A stretch of DNA of 40,335 nt from Rhodospirillaceae bacterium. GTDB lineage: Bacteria > Pseudomonadota > Alphaproteobacteria > Rhodospirillales > JABHCV01. This document shows positions 30,331 through 40,003 of this stretch, in pieces. Below the pieces are notes generated by a model, which did not search any database, was not told the DNA's origin, and worked only from the letters and a program-made list of their open reading frames with translations. Position numbers and translations under genes: made by a program. Position 1 is the stretch's first letter; each line of letters begins with the position of its first letter. Location: NCBI GenBank assembly GCA_014382375.1, contig JACNJU010000044.1, positions 1 through 40,335 of the forward strand, in the 5' to 3' direction.

Positions 30331-33012
30331 TCAATTTCGCTGATAAACATACACTATTCTCTTGCGAAGGTAATCGAGGCCAAAGATCAAAGGTGCCCCG
30401 ACCCACGCAATGGCGTAAATATGCGCGTCAACCGGACCTGATCCGATGATATTGCTGACTGGAGGATAATAGATGATGGCCCAGGAAAAGATGATTTCAA
30501 AAACAATACCGGTGACCAGCAAAGGGTTCCTGAAGGCATCCAGATCGATACCGCTTTGGGTGCGCGAACGGCGTCCAAACAAGTTTCCTATCTGCATCAG
30601 CAGAATCGAGGAAAGCGTAATCCCCGTCGCAGAACGATAGAGCGGGTCAGTTGAAGCCAGTACCTGACCCCATTCCCACCCACCAGAGAACAACACCCAG
30701 AAGAACAGCGACAGCGAGAATATAGCCTCAATCAGGCCGAGGAAAAAATAACTGTGGGCTATTAGCGGAAACGACAACAAACCCTGATTGCGGTCGCGCG
30801 GTGGATCTTTCATGATCCCGGCTGACGGTTTTTCCTGTCCAAGCGCCATTGACGGGATTATGTCTGTGCCAAGATCAATAGCCAGTATCTGGATTACGGT
30901 CAGCGCCAGCGGTACCGGAAAAAGCATGAATATGAGATAAGGCAATATTTCCGGGCCGTTGCTTACCAGTACGTAATTCGTGAATTTGCGGATGTTGGCA
31001 AAGATGGTGCGCCCTTCCTCGATGCCGGCGACGATGGAGGCGAAATTGTCGTCGAGTAAAATTACCTGCGCCGCCTCACGGGCGACGTCCGTCCCGCCAC
31101 GCCCCATGGCGATCCCAACATCGGCGGCCTTGAGTGCGGGGGCATCGTTGACGCCATCTCCCGTCATCGCAACCACGCGTTCCATTTGATGCAATGCCGT
31201 GACGATTTTCATCTTCTGCTCGGGATTGGTGCGAGCGAATACGGTTGTGCCTTTTTCGAGCAGACCAATCAGATCACGTACGCGCATGTTGGCCAGGTCG
31301 TCTCCGGTGACAGTCGGTTGCCCGGCATCATCCCCATCAACCAATATGCCAGCCTTGCGGGCGATGGCTTCCGCCGTTTCAGGATGATCACCGGTAATCA
31401 TGATCATGCTGATTCCCGCTTCGTGGCATTGCCGGGCCGCTCCTGGCACTTCGGGGCGGATTGGATCTTCGAGCCCGATAAATCCCTCAAGAACCAAATC
31501 ACGTTCCAGATCTTCAATGTCAGTGTTCTCTTCTTCCACGGAAATCGACCTTGAAGCCAGGGCGATCACCCGCTCACCTGCCGATGCCATCACGTGGACG
31601 ATCATATCAGCGGCCTCAAGACTGCTGGAATTGGCAATGGCGGTGGTGCCATTGGTACAATCGCGTACGGAAGTGACCAGGGGACGCAATGACTCCCAGG
31701 CACCCTTGACAGCAAAACGGGTGGTCACGGCATCCTTTATGATGCCTCCGGCGCGGCGACGATCGATATCGAATGCGAAGCGGCGCGAAATCTTCGCGCT
31801 GATAGCGACAGGATCGCCGCCATTCGCTCGATAGCGTTCGGCTATTGCGACATCAAGCGGGTCGCCACTCAATCCTTCATCGGTCTCGTCAATATCCGCA
31901 GCCGTCAGTGCCAACGCGAAAAAATCACTACCGCATTTTTCAATATTGATGTCTTGCCCCGACTGGGGATCGGCAATGCGCGAAACGCTCAGTCGGTTGA
32001 GTGTTAATGTACCGGTTTTATCGGTGCAGATAACATGCACCGCGCCAAGCGCCTCTACGGCATTTAGGCCTTTGACCAGGACATTCCTGCGCGCCATGCG
32101 CAGACTTCCCATGGCCAGCGACAGGGTGAACGTCGGCAACAGACCTTCCGGCACGTTGGCGACAATAATCCCCATCATGAATACCAGGTTGACCCATAGG
32201 GAGCGTTCAGTAATGACGCCATAAACAAAAAAGACCAGACCCATGGAAACGGCAATCATGGTCAAGACGCGCACCATATGTGCTGTCTCTCGCTCCAGGG
32301 GAGAGGCAATTCGGGGAATTTCATGTGATAGCTTAGCGATGCGCCCAAATTGGGTGCGGAAACCGGTAGCGAATACAACAGCGCGTGCCGATCCGCGCAG
32401 CACGGTGCAACCGGCAAATACTACATTGCTACTTTCTGTCAGAGTCTTATCGGTAGCGGCAGCATTAATGGGCAAGGGGAGGGCTTCTCCCGTTAGCGGC
32501 GAATTGTCGACAATCAGGTCGCTTCCATCGACCACTCGGGCATCTGCGGGGACTTTATCGCCCTCGCGAATCAATATGACATCACCAGGGACCAGCAAAT
32601 CGGCGGCGACTTCCCTATCCTCCCCCGTACGGCGGACGATAACTTTTTGCGGCAGGAATTTACGTAGTTCTTCCATGGCGCGTTCGGCACGGAATTCCTG
32701 GGCGAAGCTGAACAGGGCGTTTAGCATGGAAACCCCGAGCAACGCCCAGCCCAGAATATTCATCTGCTCGCCCGGTTGAATGGAATGGGCAACGAAGCAA
32801 ATCAGAGCTGAAATATCGAGTAGGATGGTAAAAAAATTGGTCAATTGCCGGACCAGGCTGCGCAACCACCAGTGTCCCTTGGGAACCTCAAGGGTATTCG
32901 GCCCGATCTCCTCCAAGCGCGCCGTCACCTCCCGTACGTTCAGGCCGTCCAGCCTCGAATGCAGGTAGGTATAGACTTCCCCGGGGTTGATGTTTTGGAT
33001 TTGCCCGGTCAC
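30331..33012 (-). CDS. P-type cation ATPase (type II)
   Basis: An 893-residue P-type ATPase of type II layout. It has an N-terminal cation-ATPase domain, TGE at 174-176 in the actuator, and PEGLLPT at 288-294 in membrane segment 4. The phosphorylation motif DKTGTLT follows with Asp331, then TGD and GDGVNDAPALKAADVGIAMG; six C-terminal membrane segments follow. The PEGLL form and MARRNVLVKGLNAVEALG resemble Na+/K+-ATPase-like and Ca2+ pumps. The ion cannot be fixed from sequence. The start is a GTG at 33012, one base after the stop of the universal stress gene, so the two are coupled. Confidence 0.9.
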   Translation of the reverse strand: MTGQIQNINPGEVYTYLHSRLDGLNVREVTARLEEIGPNTLEVPKGHWWLRSLVRQLTNFFTILLDISALICFVAHSIQPGEQMNILGWALLGVSMLNALFSFAQEFRAERAMEELRKFLPQKVIVRRTGEDREVAADLLVPGDVILIREGDKVPADARVVDGSDLIVDNSPLTGEALPLPINAAATDKTLTESSNVVFAGCTVLRGSARAVVFATGFRTQFGRIAKLSHEIPRIASPLERETAHMVRVLTMIAVSMGLVFFVYGVITERSLWVNLVFMMGIIVANVPEGLLPTFTLSLAMGSLRMARRNVLVKGLNAVEALGAVHVICTDKTGTLTLNRLSVSRIADPQSGQDINIEKCGSDFFALALTAADIDETDEGLSGDPLDVAIAERYRANGGDPVAISAKISRRFAFDIDRRRAGGIIKDAVTTRFAVKGAWESLRPLVTSVRDCTNGTTAIANSSSLEAADMIVHVMASAGERVIALASRSISVEEENTDIEDLERDLVLEGFIGLEDPIRPEVPGAARQCHEAGISMIMITGDHPETAEAIARKAGILVDGDDAGQPTVTGDDLANMRVRDLIGLLEKGTTVFARTNPEQKMKIVTALHQMERVVAMTGDGVNDAPALKAADVGIAMGRGGTDVAREAAQVILLDDNFASIVAGIEEGRTIFANIRKFTNYVLVSNGPEILPYLIFMLFPVPLALTVIQILAIDLGTDIIPSMALGQEKPSAGIMKDPPRDRNQGLLSFPLIAHSYFFLGLIEAIFSLSLFFWVLFSGGWEWGQVLASTDPLYRSATGITLSSILLMQIGNLFGRRSRTQSGIDLDAFRNPLLVTGIVFEIIFSWAIIYYPPVSNIIGSGPVDAHIYAIAWVGAPLIFGLDYLRKRIVYVYQRN

Positions 33013-33013
33013 G

Positions 33014-33856
33014 TCATGTCACTCCCCGGTAGACGGCGACATCACAGGGGGCCTGCCCGAGCAACTGTTCAATTTCGTCGTCAAACAGCAAACGCCTGGT
33101 CAGGCTGTCGTGCTTCGCTTCTATGAAAATCAGATGTGCATGCAATCGACTGGCATGAAGTATTGTTTCTCGCGACCAACTTTTGGCGACAACGACATGG
33201 GAATCGACGAACTTCGGATCAATGGCCAGATCTCTTAATAATTCGTCCTCGATCGTGCGCACGTACGTCATCGCCTGGGCGCGTTGTTTTCGGGTATCGG
33301 CCGATGACTGAAGGCGGAACGGCGAACGCCTTGCCTCGACAATGTTAAGAAGATGCAAGCGGTGAATATCGCGGATCATCAGCTCAAGAATTGACAGGCC
33401 TGCCCTGATTCCCTGGCGATCACCCGAAACCGGAACCAGCACATCGCGGGGCAGCCCCAGCAAGCCGGGTTGAACCACGCGCAAAGCCAGGACATTGAAG
33501 TGGCGCAGGCTTAACAACTGTTCGGAAATGGTCCCGGCAAGGAAGCCGCGGCGGCCTTTTTTGACGCGAGCCCCGCAGATAACGAATGTTTGCGGGCCAG
33601 CGGGAATGTAATCGACCAAGCCGCCAAAAACGCCCTGGTGCATCGGGCATACTTCCAGCATTGCATTAACGCCAACGGCCGCGGCTTCGGCCTCAATCTG
33701 TTTGACATTTGCGCTCAACTCGGGGGCCGGGACTTCGGCGTCCTCAATATAAACGACGTGGAGTTGCTTTTCAGGATGGTTGGCCGCCATGCGGATTGCG
33801 TAGCGGGCGATCCAGTTGGCGTTTATGGAACCGTCATAGGCGAGATAAATCGACAT
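33014..33856 (-). CDS. Tandem universal stress protein (UspA-like)
   Basis: A 280-residue protein with two Usp-type halves. The first (about 1-130) has the start IYLAYDGSINANWIARYAIRMA and a GxxG-type segment GRRGFLAGTISEQLL. The second (about 137-277) is weaker (DVLVPVSGDRQGIRAGLSILELM, with a C-terminal ...LLGQAPCDVAVYRG). Such proteins bind ATP or other ligands and modulate partners under stress. One base separates it from the P-type ATPase gene, which suggests a direct regulatory pairing. The ribosome binding site is weak. Confidence 0.8.
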   Translation of the reverse strand: MSIYLAYDGSINANWIARYAIRMAANHPEKQLHVVYIEDAEVPAPELSANVKQIEAEAAAVGVNAMLEVCPMHQGVFGGLVDYIPAGPQTFVICGARVKKGRRGFLAGTISEQLLSLRHFNVLALRVVQPGLLGLPRDVLVPVSGDRQGIRAGLSILELMIRDIHRLHLLNIVEARRSPFRLQSSADTRKQRAQAMTYVRTIEDELLRDLAIDPKFVDSHVVVAKSWSRETILHASRLHAHLIFIEAKHDSLTRRLLFDDEIEQLLGQAPCDVAVYRGVT

Positions 33857-34124
33857 GGTGTTCGATACTCTCTATTTCCCCTCTGCTGCAGATGATCAAA
33901 CCAGGCAAAGCCTCGGTGCCATCGACAATTTTGAGCTTGCAGAGTTCCTTCACTGTAGACTGTGACTCTATGCAAATGATGCGTTGTTGTTTTCATGAGG
34001 TGACAGAAGATAATAGAACCCTCAAATCCAATGGCCCATGACATGCATCAAGTTAAAATGTAGATGTCCCCATTTGGCTATGAACAGGTGCTCCAGACAC
34101 CCATTGTATCGAAACTTCCACCTG

Positions 34125-35105
34125 CTAATTCCTTAAATCATCAAGCAACAGGGATGCCGCCCCGTTGAGGGCGGTGTGGTCGGTGGTGATCAGATAAGTC
34201 GGCACATTCTTGATAAATGACGAGGTCCGTCCCTTCGCTTCAAAGCGTTCTCTGAAGGGGCTGTCTATGAGCAAATCTGCGATACGAGGGACGATTCCAC
34301 CGCCGATGAAAACACCGCCCTGGCTGCTCAAAGTCATGGCCGTATCGCCGGCAAAGCTACCCAGCGCCGAGCAAAAAATGCTGATCGTTTCCAGGCATTG
34401 GGGGGATGATCCCGATTTTGCCTGCTCCACGATATCTGCGGCCTCAAGATCGGGGGCATCGACACCGTCGATCCTGGCGATAGCCTGATACAGGGTCGCC
34501 AAGCCTGCGCCAGACAGGATGCGCTCGGTTGAAACCCGGCCAAACTGCCGTGAAAGCTGCCTGAGGATTTCGATCTCCCGTTCATTTCCCGGCGCAAAAC
34601 CAACATGTCCCCCTTCACCGTCTAATATGATGAATTTGCCCCCGTCCTGAACGACGTTGGCAACCCCGAGTCCGGTTCCCGGGCCAATGACGCTGATCGG
34701 GCGATTAGCTATGGGCAACCCATTTCCGATTTGCATTCTTTCATCGCTGGTGAGATGCGGAACCCCGGCCGCCAGGGCCTTGAAATCATTAATCACCATC
34801 AAGTGCTTTAAATTCAGGGCCTGTCGAACCTCCTCAACGGAAAAGGACCAGTCATTGTTGGTCAGACTGATGGTGTCCCCCCTGACCGGACAAGCCACCG
34901 CAATACAGGCCCGGGAGGGAATTTCGCCTGATATGTGATCCAGGTATTCGTTTGCCGCCGGGATAATTCCCGAAAAGGCGCTGGTTGGAAATTTCTGGAA
35001 TTTAGACAACTCACAATCACCCGCAACGGCAACGGCGAAGCGCGCATTGGTGCCGCCAATATCGGCGACCAGAAATGTTTCTCCAAGGGTGTTGTTCATG
35101 GTCAT
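34125..35105 (-). CDS. glk: Glucokinase
   Basis: A 326-residue Glk-type glucokinase that phosphorylates glucose for entry into central metabolism. The ATP-binding VADIGGTNARFAVAV is near the N-terminus, INDFKALAAGV near residue 100, IGPGTGLGVANVV follows, and EGGHVGFAP then GGVFIGGGIVPR towards the C-terminus. The start could be the ATG at 35105 or the one at 35099; a longer open frame upstream is the remnant described next. The gene follows, by 10 bases, the tail of a sugar-ABC ATPase, so it was probably once in a sugar-uptake operon. Confidence 0.9.
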   Translation of the reverse strand: MTMNNTLGETFLVADIGGTNARFAVAVAGDCELSKFQKFPTSAFSGIIPAANEYLDHISGEIPSRACIAVACPVRGDTISLTNNDWSFSVEEVRQALNLKHLMVINDFKALAAGVPHLTSDERMQIGNGLPIANRPISVIGPGTGLGVANVVQDGGKFIILDGEGGHVGFAPGNEREIEILRQLSRQFGRVSTERILSGAGLATLYQAIARIDGVDAPDLEAADIVEQAKSGSSPQCLETISIFCSALGSFAGDTAMTLSSQGGVFIGGGIVPRIADLLIDSPFRERFEAKGRTSSFIKNVPTYLITTDHTALNGAASLLLDDLRN

Positions 35106-35115
35106 TGAGGGAAAT

Positions 35116-35265
35116 CTATATCCTGTTGCCGCTTTCAGGATCAAAGAAAACGGCCTTCGACATATCGATGGTAAACCGGACGACTGATCCTGTCCAAACG
35201 TCGGCGGCAGCATGCAAGCGGGTCGTCACTTCGACGCCGCCAAGATTGTTTCGGAACTGATGATC
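35116..35265 (-). pseudogene. C-terminal remnant of a sugar ABC transporter ATPase (MalK/UgpC type)
   Basis: The last 45 or so residues of this frame read ...NLGGVEVTTRLHA...DVWTGSVVRFTIDMSKAVFFDPESGNRI, which is the end of the TOBE domain of MalK/UgpC-like ATPases. It retains its own stop 10 bases before the glucokinase start. Residues further upstream do not match, and no Walker motifs exist. I infer that a sugar ABC operon was deleted and only this tail and glk remain. Confidence 0.6.
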
Positions 35266-35442
35266 CGCATGTTGATCATTGGTTATGTTTTCGCCATTCG
35301 TTCGGAACGCCAACTGTGCCCGGCGGTCCAGGTCAATATAGCGACCTTTTCGACAATTGCGCGATAATTTGATACGCATCATAGTGCACAAACCATATTT
35401 CAAGTAGAATTCAGCGTTGAGACCAACGAAGGATGACGCATC

Positions 35443-35967
35443 ATGTTCACCAGAATCGCCGTTGCTACAGATGGCTCCTCGACGGCATTGCGAGCGGTCC
35501 AGGTGGCTGCCGACCTTGCTGCAAAATATGAAGCCGAAGTAATTGTTCTGCATGTGTTGTTGTGGGAGGATCCGAAGGACATTCTGAAAAGATTGGCATT
35601 CGTTCAGCATATTATTGATGGCGAACCTGAGGCCTTGGCCGCAAGTGACGATGTTCCCGTGCAAACAATAATAGCGGAACTGGAATCCCGGCAATTAAAG
35701 ATCAACGAAAAACTCATCACAGTCCTGGGCAATAAAGTGGTTGAGCAGGCAAAGCTGAAATGTCGTGAATACGGCATTAACTCCGTGAACGTAGAAATTC
35801 TGGAAGGTAATTATGCCGATCAGATTGTCGCGGCCGTAAAGCGTACGGGGGCAGACCTGGTCGTTCTTGGCGCTCGCGGCCTTGGTCAGTTGGAAGGCCT
35901 GCTGCAAGGCAGCGTATCCCAGGCGGTTGCGCAAAAGGTTGATTCCACCTACCTGATCGTCAGGTAG
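35443..35967 (+). CDS. Universal stress protein UspA-like
   Basis: A 174-residue single-domain universal stress protein. VATDGSSTALRAVQVAADLA at the start and GARGLGQLEGLLQGSVSQAV near 143-162 match the ATP-binding motif G-2x-G-9x-G-S/T of the ATP-binding class. AAGGA precedes the ATG. The insert around residues 46-75 is longer than in the shortest members. It stands alone between glk and the convergent exporter gene. Confidence 0.9.
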   Translation: MFTRIAVATDGSSTALRAVQVAADLAAKYEAEVIVLHVLLWEDPKDILKRLAFVQHIIDGEPEALAASDDVPVQTIIAELESRQLKINEKLITVLGNKVVEQAKLKCREYGINSVNVEILEGNYADQIVAAVKRTGADLVVLGARGLGQLEGLLQGSVSQAVAQKVDSTYLIVR

Positions 35968-36087
35968 GTTTGATAAGGAAGATATTGTCCCGGTCGAGAA
36001 AAGAACTGCTGACCCGTGGTCTTTGGTATAGGTGCCGGGCCAGCCTTTCGGTTAATTGGTGATGCTGACGTTAACAAGGTTCGGGCA

Positions 36088-38598
36088 TCAGTCGAACGGT
36101 TTCCAGACCAAAATCAGCTTTGGCAGCACCGTAAGGGCAGCCAAAAGGGCGATGAACATTGCCGCCCCGGTCAGGACGCCAAAATAGATCGTGGGAATGA
36201 AGTTGGACAACACCAGGCTGGAGAAGCCGATGATAATGGTCACGGTCGTGTAAACCATCGCCTTGCCGATACTGGAATGGCAAATGTGCATGGTCTGCTC
36301 ATAATTGTGTGTATGGGCGTACTCTTCCCTGAAGCGGTAGATGTAGTGAATGCCATCGTCGACGGCGATACCGATGGTAATGGCAGCGATTGTAATGGTC
36401 ATCATGTCGAGGGGGATTCCCAATCCTCCCATGACGCCCAATACAACCCCGGCACTAAGCAGGTTCGGCAAAAGGCCGATAACGGCCAGGGTGATCGACC
36501 GGAACAACACCAGGAACATGATCCCGATACCCAGCATGACGACACCGATGGACTTGATCTGCGACGAGAACAGGCTCTGCAGCATGTTGTTGTAAAGCAC
36601 CAGCAACCCACTGACGGTTACGTCGTTGATCAGAAGCTTGTAGTCGGTGAGCTGTTCGAATCCGTTCTCTCTCCCCAGCTGACGGTGCAGCTTCTCCAGT
36701 AGCTCCTTGCGGCGTAGATCAGGTTTAGAATCCACAACCCGCGCTATGAGCCGCACTTCGTTGTTAGAAATAGAGACATAAGGTTCGATGAGAATTTTTT
36801 TCACCGCGTCGGGAACCTTGTTATAGAGCAGAGCCAAATCCATTCCTTCCAGCTCCTTTTCGGCAATCTCTTCGACAACCCGGACCGACGATGCGAGCGA
36901 GAGCACCTTGCCTATTTCGGGCAATCCGTCGAGGTAGTCGTGGGCTTTTTTGATGAGCTGAATCTTGGTCGGTGTAAACCATAACTCCGGTTTGGTGCGC
37001 AGCGCTTTCATGTAGGCGCGTTCCTCGCGAATCTCATCCTCGGTCATCGCGGCAAGATCTTCTGGCGTCAATTCTTCGACGTCATCTTTGAATTTGACCA
37101 ATATTTCCACAGGCGTCGTCCCGCCGAGCTCATCATCAATGAGCTTGAGGCCTTGATAAATCTCGGATTCGTCACTGAAGTAGTTGATGAAGCTGTTCTC
37201 GACACGCAGCATGGAGATTCCTGCGAAGCTAATGACGCTCAACACCACCACCCCCCCCAGAATCTTGTTACCCTGGAGCTCGGTTACTCGGGCTAAATAT
37301 TCGGGCAGGAGAAACCGAACCTCTTTAACAGTGGTTGTGGGTTCGGTTTTTCTTATCATCAACAGCAATGACGGGAACAGCAGAAACGAGGTCACAAACG
37401 TTACCGCCAATCCGGCGCTCATCATCCACCCGAAGTCAATGACCGGCTTGATATCGCTGACGACGAGGGAACCAAAACCGATGATGGTGGTCAGCGCGGT
37501 GTACAGACAGGGTTTCACCATTTTATGAACGGTGGTTCTGACCAGCGCCAACTGATCGTCATCAGGATGATCCCGATGCAGTTGCAGGTAGCGTACGATC
37601 AGATGAATATTCATCGAGAGGGTGATGATCAGCATGAGAGCGAGAAAATTGGATGAGATGACGGTGACCTTCCAACCGGTCAACCCGAGTACGCCGGTCA
37701 TGATCAATCCGGCGTAAAAGCAGCTGAGCAGGGGGAGCACGATCCAGCGCAGTTCCCGGAAGATGACGGCGAGAATGATGATCAGGAAGGCCAGAACAGC
37801 GCCCCCGAAGACGGTCAAATCCTTGCCCACGAATGTCACCATGTCGTCGGAAATCATCGGCAAACCGCCCAGATGTACAACCCCGTACTGGCGGTATGGC
37901 TTGATGATGTCCCTGATATGGGCGATGTCGAGATGGCGCCTTTCGTTCAAGGCTTCATAAGCCTGATTGTACTCGGCGGAGAGGCGTTTCAGGGTTTGCG
38001 CCTCATCGGCCGTAAGGCCGCTGTCGCGTTTTTTCTCCCTCAACTCATTTCGGGATTTAAGTAAGTGGTTGTAGCGTTCATCCTCAACCAGATCCAACAA
38101 CAAGGCAGTGGTTCGGCCATCCGCGTTGACGACGAGATCCCGGTAAATAGGGCTATTGACCAATTCGACCCTGGCCTTGGCCCGGTCGATACCGGGTTTC
38201 TCCAGGCTCGGCATATCCTTGAGCATTTTCTCTAAATTTTGTTCCGTGCTATTGAAAAGGGGAGCATCGAGGATTGTAAACACCGAGTTCACGCTGGAAA
38301 CTTTCCTGAGCTCTTCACGCAGTCGCTTCAAAGGCTCCAATGCCTGGTCAGAGAAGAGATCATTGTCGGGCGTGTACGTGACAATGAGCAAGTCACTGCT
38401 GGGGTATCGCTCGTAGATTTTCCGGAACATCTTGAGGTCGACGTCGTCTTCCAGCAACAAGGTGTCGGCCGAAGCATCCAGCTTGAAGTCTTTTGAGTGA
38501 TAACCGAAGAAAACCAGAATTGCGAGCAGTGCGGCGAGAACGACCTTGGGGTTGTGGAGCACCAGAGTGTCATAGGCCTGCACAGTACGAAACGTCAT
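36088..38598 (-). CDS. RND-superfamily (MMPL-like) exporter
   Basis: An 836-residue predicted exporter with two MMPL-type halves. Each half has a large periplasmic loop and a group of membrane segments, with one single helix at the N-terminus (VVLAALLAILVFFGY, about 19-33). The hallmark after membrane segment 4 of the second half, ITIGIAVDDGIHYIYRFREEY, is clear. Such proteins move lipids, hopanoids or other hydrophobic compounds with the proton gradient; the substrate is unknown. GAGGA lies ahead of the ATG. No adaptor or outer-membrane channel gene is nearby. Confidence 0.85.
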   Translation of the reverse strand: MTFRTVQAYDTLVLHNPKVVLAALLAILVFFGYHSKDFKLDASADTLLLEDDVDLKMFRKIYERYPSSDLLIVTYTPDNDLFSDQALEPLKRLREELRKVSSVNSVFTILDAPLFNSTEQNLEKMLKDMPSLEKPGIDRAKARVELVNSPIYRDLVVNADGRTTALLLDLVEDERYNHLLKSRNELREKKRDSGLTADEAQTLKRLSAEYNQAYEALNERRHLDIAHIRDIIKPYRQYGVVHLGGLPMISDDMVTFVGKDLTVFGGAVLAFLIIILAVIFRELRWIVLPLLSCFYAGLIMTGVLGLTGWKVTVISSNFLALMLIITLSMNIHLIVRYLQLHRDHPDDDQLALVRTTVHKMVKPCLYTALTTIIGFGSLVVSDIKPVIDFGWMMSAGLAVTFVTSFLLFPSLLLMIRKTEPTTTVKEVRFLLPEYLARVTELQGNKILGGVVVLSVISFAGISMLRVENSFINYFSDESEIYQGLKLIDDELGGTTPVEILVKFKDDVEELTPEDLAAMTEDEIREERAYMKALRTKPELWFTPTKIQLIKKAHDYLDGLPEIGKVLSLASSVRVVEEIAEKELEGMDLALLYNKVPDAVKKILIEPYVSISNNEVRLIARVVDSKPDLRRKELLEKLHRQLGRENGFEQLTDYKLLINDVTVSGLLVLYNNMLQSLFSSQIKSIGVVMLGIGIMFLVLFRSITLAVIGLLPNLLSAGVVLGVMGGLGIPLDMMTITIAAITIGIAVDDGIHYIYRFREEYAHTHNYEQTMHICHSSIGKAMVYTTVTIIIGFSSLVLSNFIPTIYFGVLTGAAMFIALLAALTVLPKLILVWKPFD

Positions 38599-39115
38599 GA
38601 ATTATCCTCTTTGAGCAATCTGAAGAACAACGATGTTGGTTCCTGGTGTGCGCTCTTTCCTGAGGGGATGAAGATTGTCGTCAGCTTTCTGGGTCGGATC
38701 ACCGCCTGTCTGTCTGAACCCTGATTCCCCTTATGACCATTTTAGTCGACATTCCTCAGTTTACATCAAAATTCAGGATATTCGCATCGTCGGTCCACCG
38801 TCACGGGAAATACAGCCTTTCGGCAGCCAGCCAATGGCCGGATATTGGTGATCACCGTGGCGCTGTGAAGCCGCGTCTATATCTTCTGTTCATAGCCAAA
38901 AACGGAGGTGAAAATTGCCCAGCTTAAAAAGTTTAATTATCACAAATTGACCAATATCAGTGCCTACACCAAACAAATATGGTGGGGTGAGTCGTGATGT
39001 CGATTTGAAAATTGTCAGGGTACTGTCAGCTATCTTCATCATCATATTTCCTGTTTGAACCCCTGCGTCCGGGTTCGGACCCACTGAGTGACCCAAAAGG
39101 AACGAGCAGATAACT
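38599..39115. other. Long intergenic region, no gene seen
   Basis: These 517 bases divide the leftward exporter gene from the rightward gene at 39116. Short open frames on both strands lack ribosome binding sites and family features. A 5-bp hairpin GTCCG-GGTT-CGGAC is at 39067-39080, about 35 bases before the next start. I see no transposon or RNA gene here. Confidence 0.5.
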
Positions 39116-40003
39116 ATGGCAAAAAAATCATTTTTTTCCCGCATTTCAAAATCTTTTAAAGGTGACGTGGAAAAAACGTCCGAAGAGCTGGACCGTGAAC
39201 TTGAAGAAGCCGTCAATTCAATTTTGCAGGAAGAAGTCGAACAACTAAGCGCATCTTCCGTGATATCAGAACGTCGTGGTGAGTTCGGGGATACCGCCTT
39301 CATCATGTCCCTGTCCCCCCTATACAAAGCTATCGGCGGGCGCGAGGGACGCATGGCCGATAATTTAAGAGAATCCTGCGGCCGCTTTTTTTCGCAGTTT
39401 GTCAGCGCCGATCATGGTCACGGTGATATAGAGGGCGATAACTTTGTTATGCGTTTTTCGGACGATAACAAGAACGCTCTTCAACTTGCCGCGACAGTTG
39501 TCAACGCGATTGGAACCTACATCCTGATGGATCGCTTCAAGACCATGGATATCCAGAGCTTGCTGATTGTCGCCGAAATCGACGATATCACCAATGACGA
39601 TGGTACCATCAATGCGGACAGGATTGAGGCTGCGGTGAAAAGTGGTGGTCTTCCTGTCAGGTTGGAACAGCTCGATTCCGATGCGCCGGCATGGTTCAAA
39701 TCGTTCTGGAAAGACAATGCAGCCCTTATGGCCACGTTCGGTGAGAGTCAAACCCGGAGCGTTGGAATTATCGATTGGGGCACCACCAATGAAAAAACAG
39801 ATGCTGTTATCGACTGGGGCGTCAGCCATGAAAAAAAGGATGAAGACCACGTTTGGACATCTCTCGACCATCACGGACGAGATATCCATGAAAAGAAGGA
39901 ACGGGGTCCCGACCGGCGCCATGTAAAGAAAAAAATTACTCCCGCAAAGGAACGCCGCACCAGTTGGCGCCCCCGGCGCCTGGAAGACAGCATGCGGTGG
40001 TAG
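39116..40003 (+). CDS. Unknown protein with short internal repeat
   Basis: A 295-residue soluble protein. The N-terminus (about 1-45) is charged and probably helical. A middle domain (about 80-185) contains IEGDNFVMRFSDDNKNALQLAATVVNAIGTYI, vaguely like a GGDEF/cyclase palm, but no catalytic motif is seen. The tail has a near-repeat, IIDWGTTNEKTDA then VIDWGVSHEKKDE (about 218-243), followed by a highly charged basic end. AAGGAAC is upstream of the ATG. I do not recognise a family. Confidence 0.7.
   Translation: MAKKSFFSRISKSFKGDVEKTSEELDRELEEAVNSILQEEVEQLSASSVISERRGEFGDTAFIMSLSPLYKAIGGREGRMADNLRESCGRFFSQFVSADHGHGDIEGDNFVMRFSDDNKNALQLAATVVNAIGTYILMDRFKTMDIQSLLIVAEIDDITNDDGTINADRIEAAVKSGGLPVRLEQLDSDAPAWFKSFWKDNAALMATFGESQTRSVGIIDWGTTNEKTDAVIDWGVSHEKKDEDHVWTSLDHHGRDIHEKKERGPDRRHVKKKITPAKERRTSWRPRRLEDSMRW

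Noticed and set aside
30138-30449. Open frame overlapping the lipoprotein end and the ATPase end
   Set aside because: It runs out of frame through two better-supported genes, has no ribosome binding site and shows no family features.
38890-39354. Minus-strand open frame opposite the start of the 39116 gene
   Set aside because: Its serine-rich translation is typical of antisense frames, and the plus-strand gene has a good ribosome binding site.
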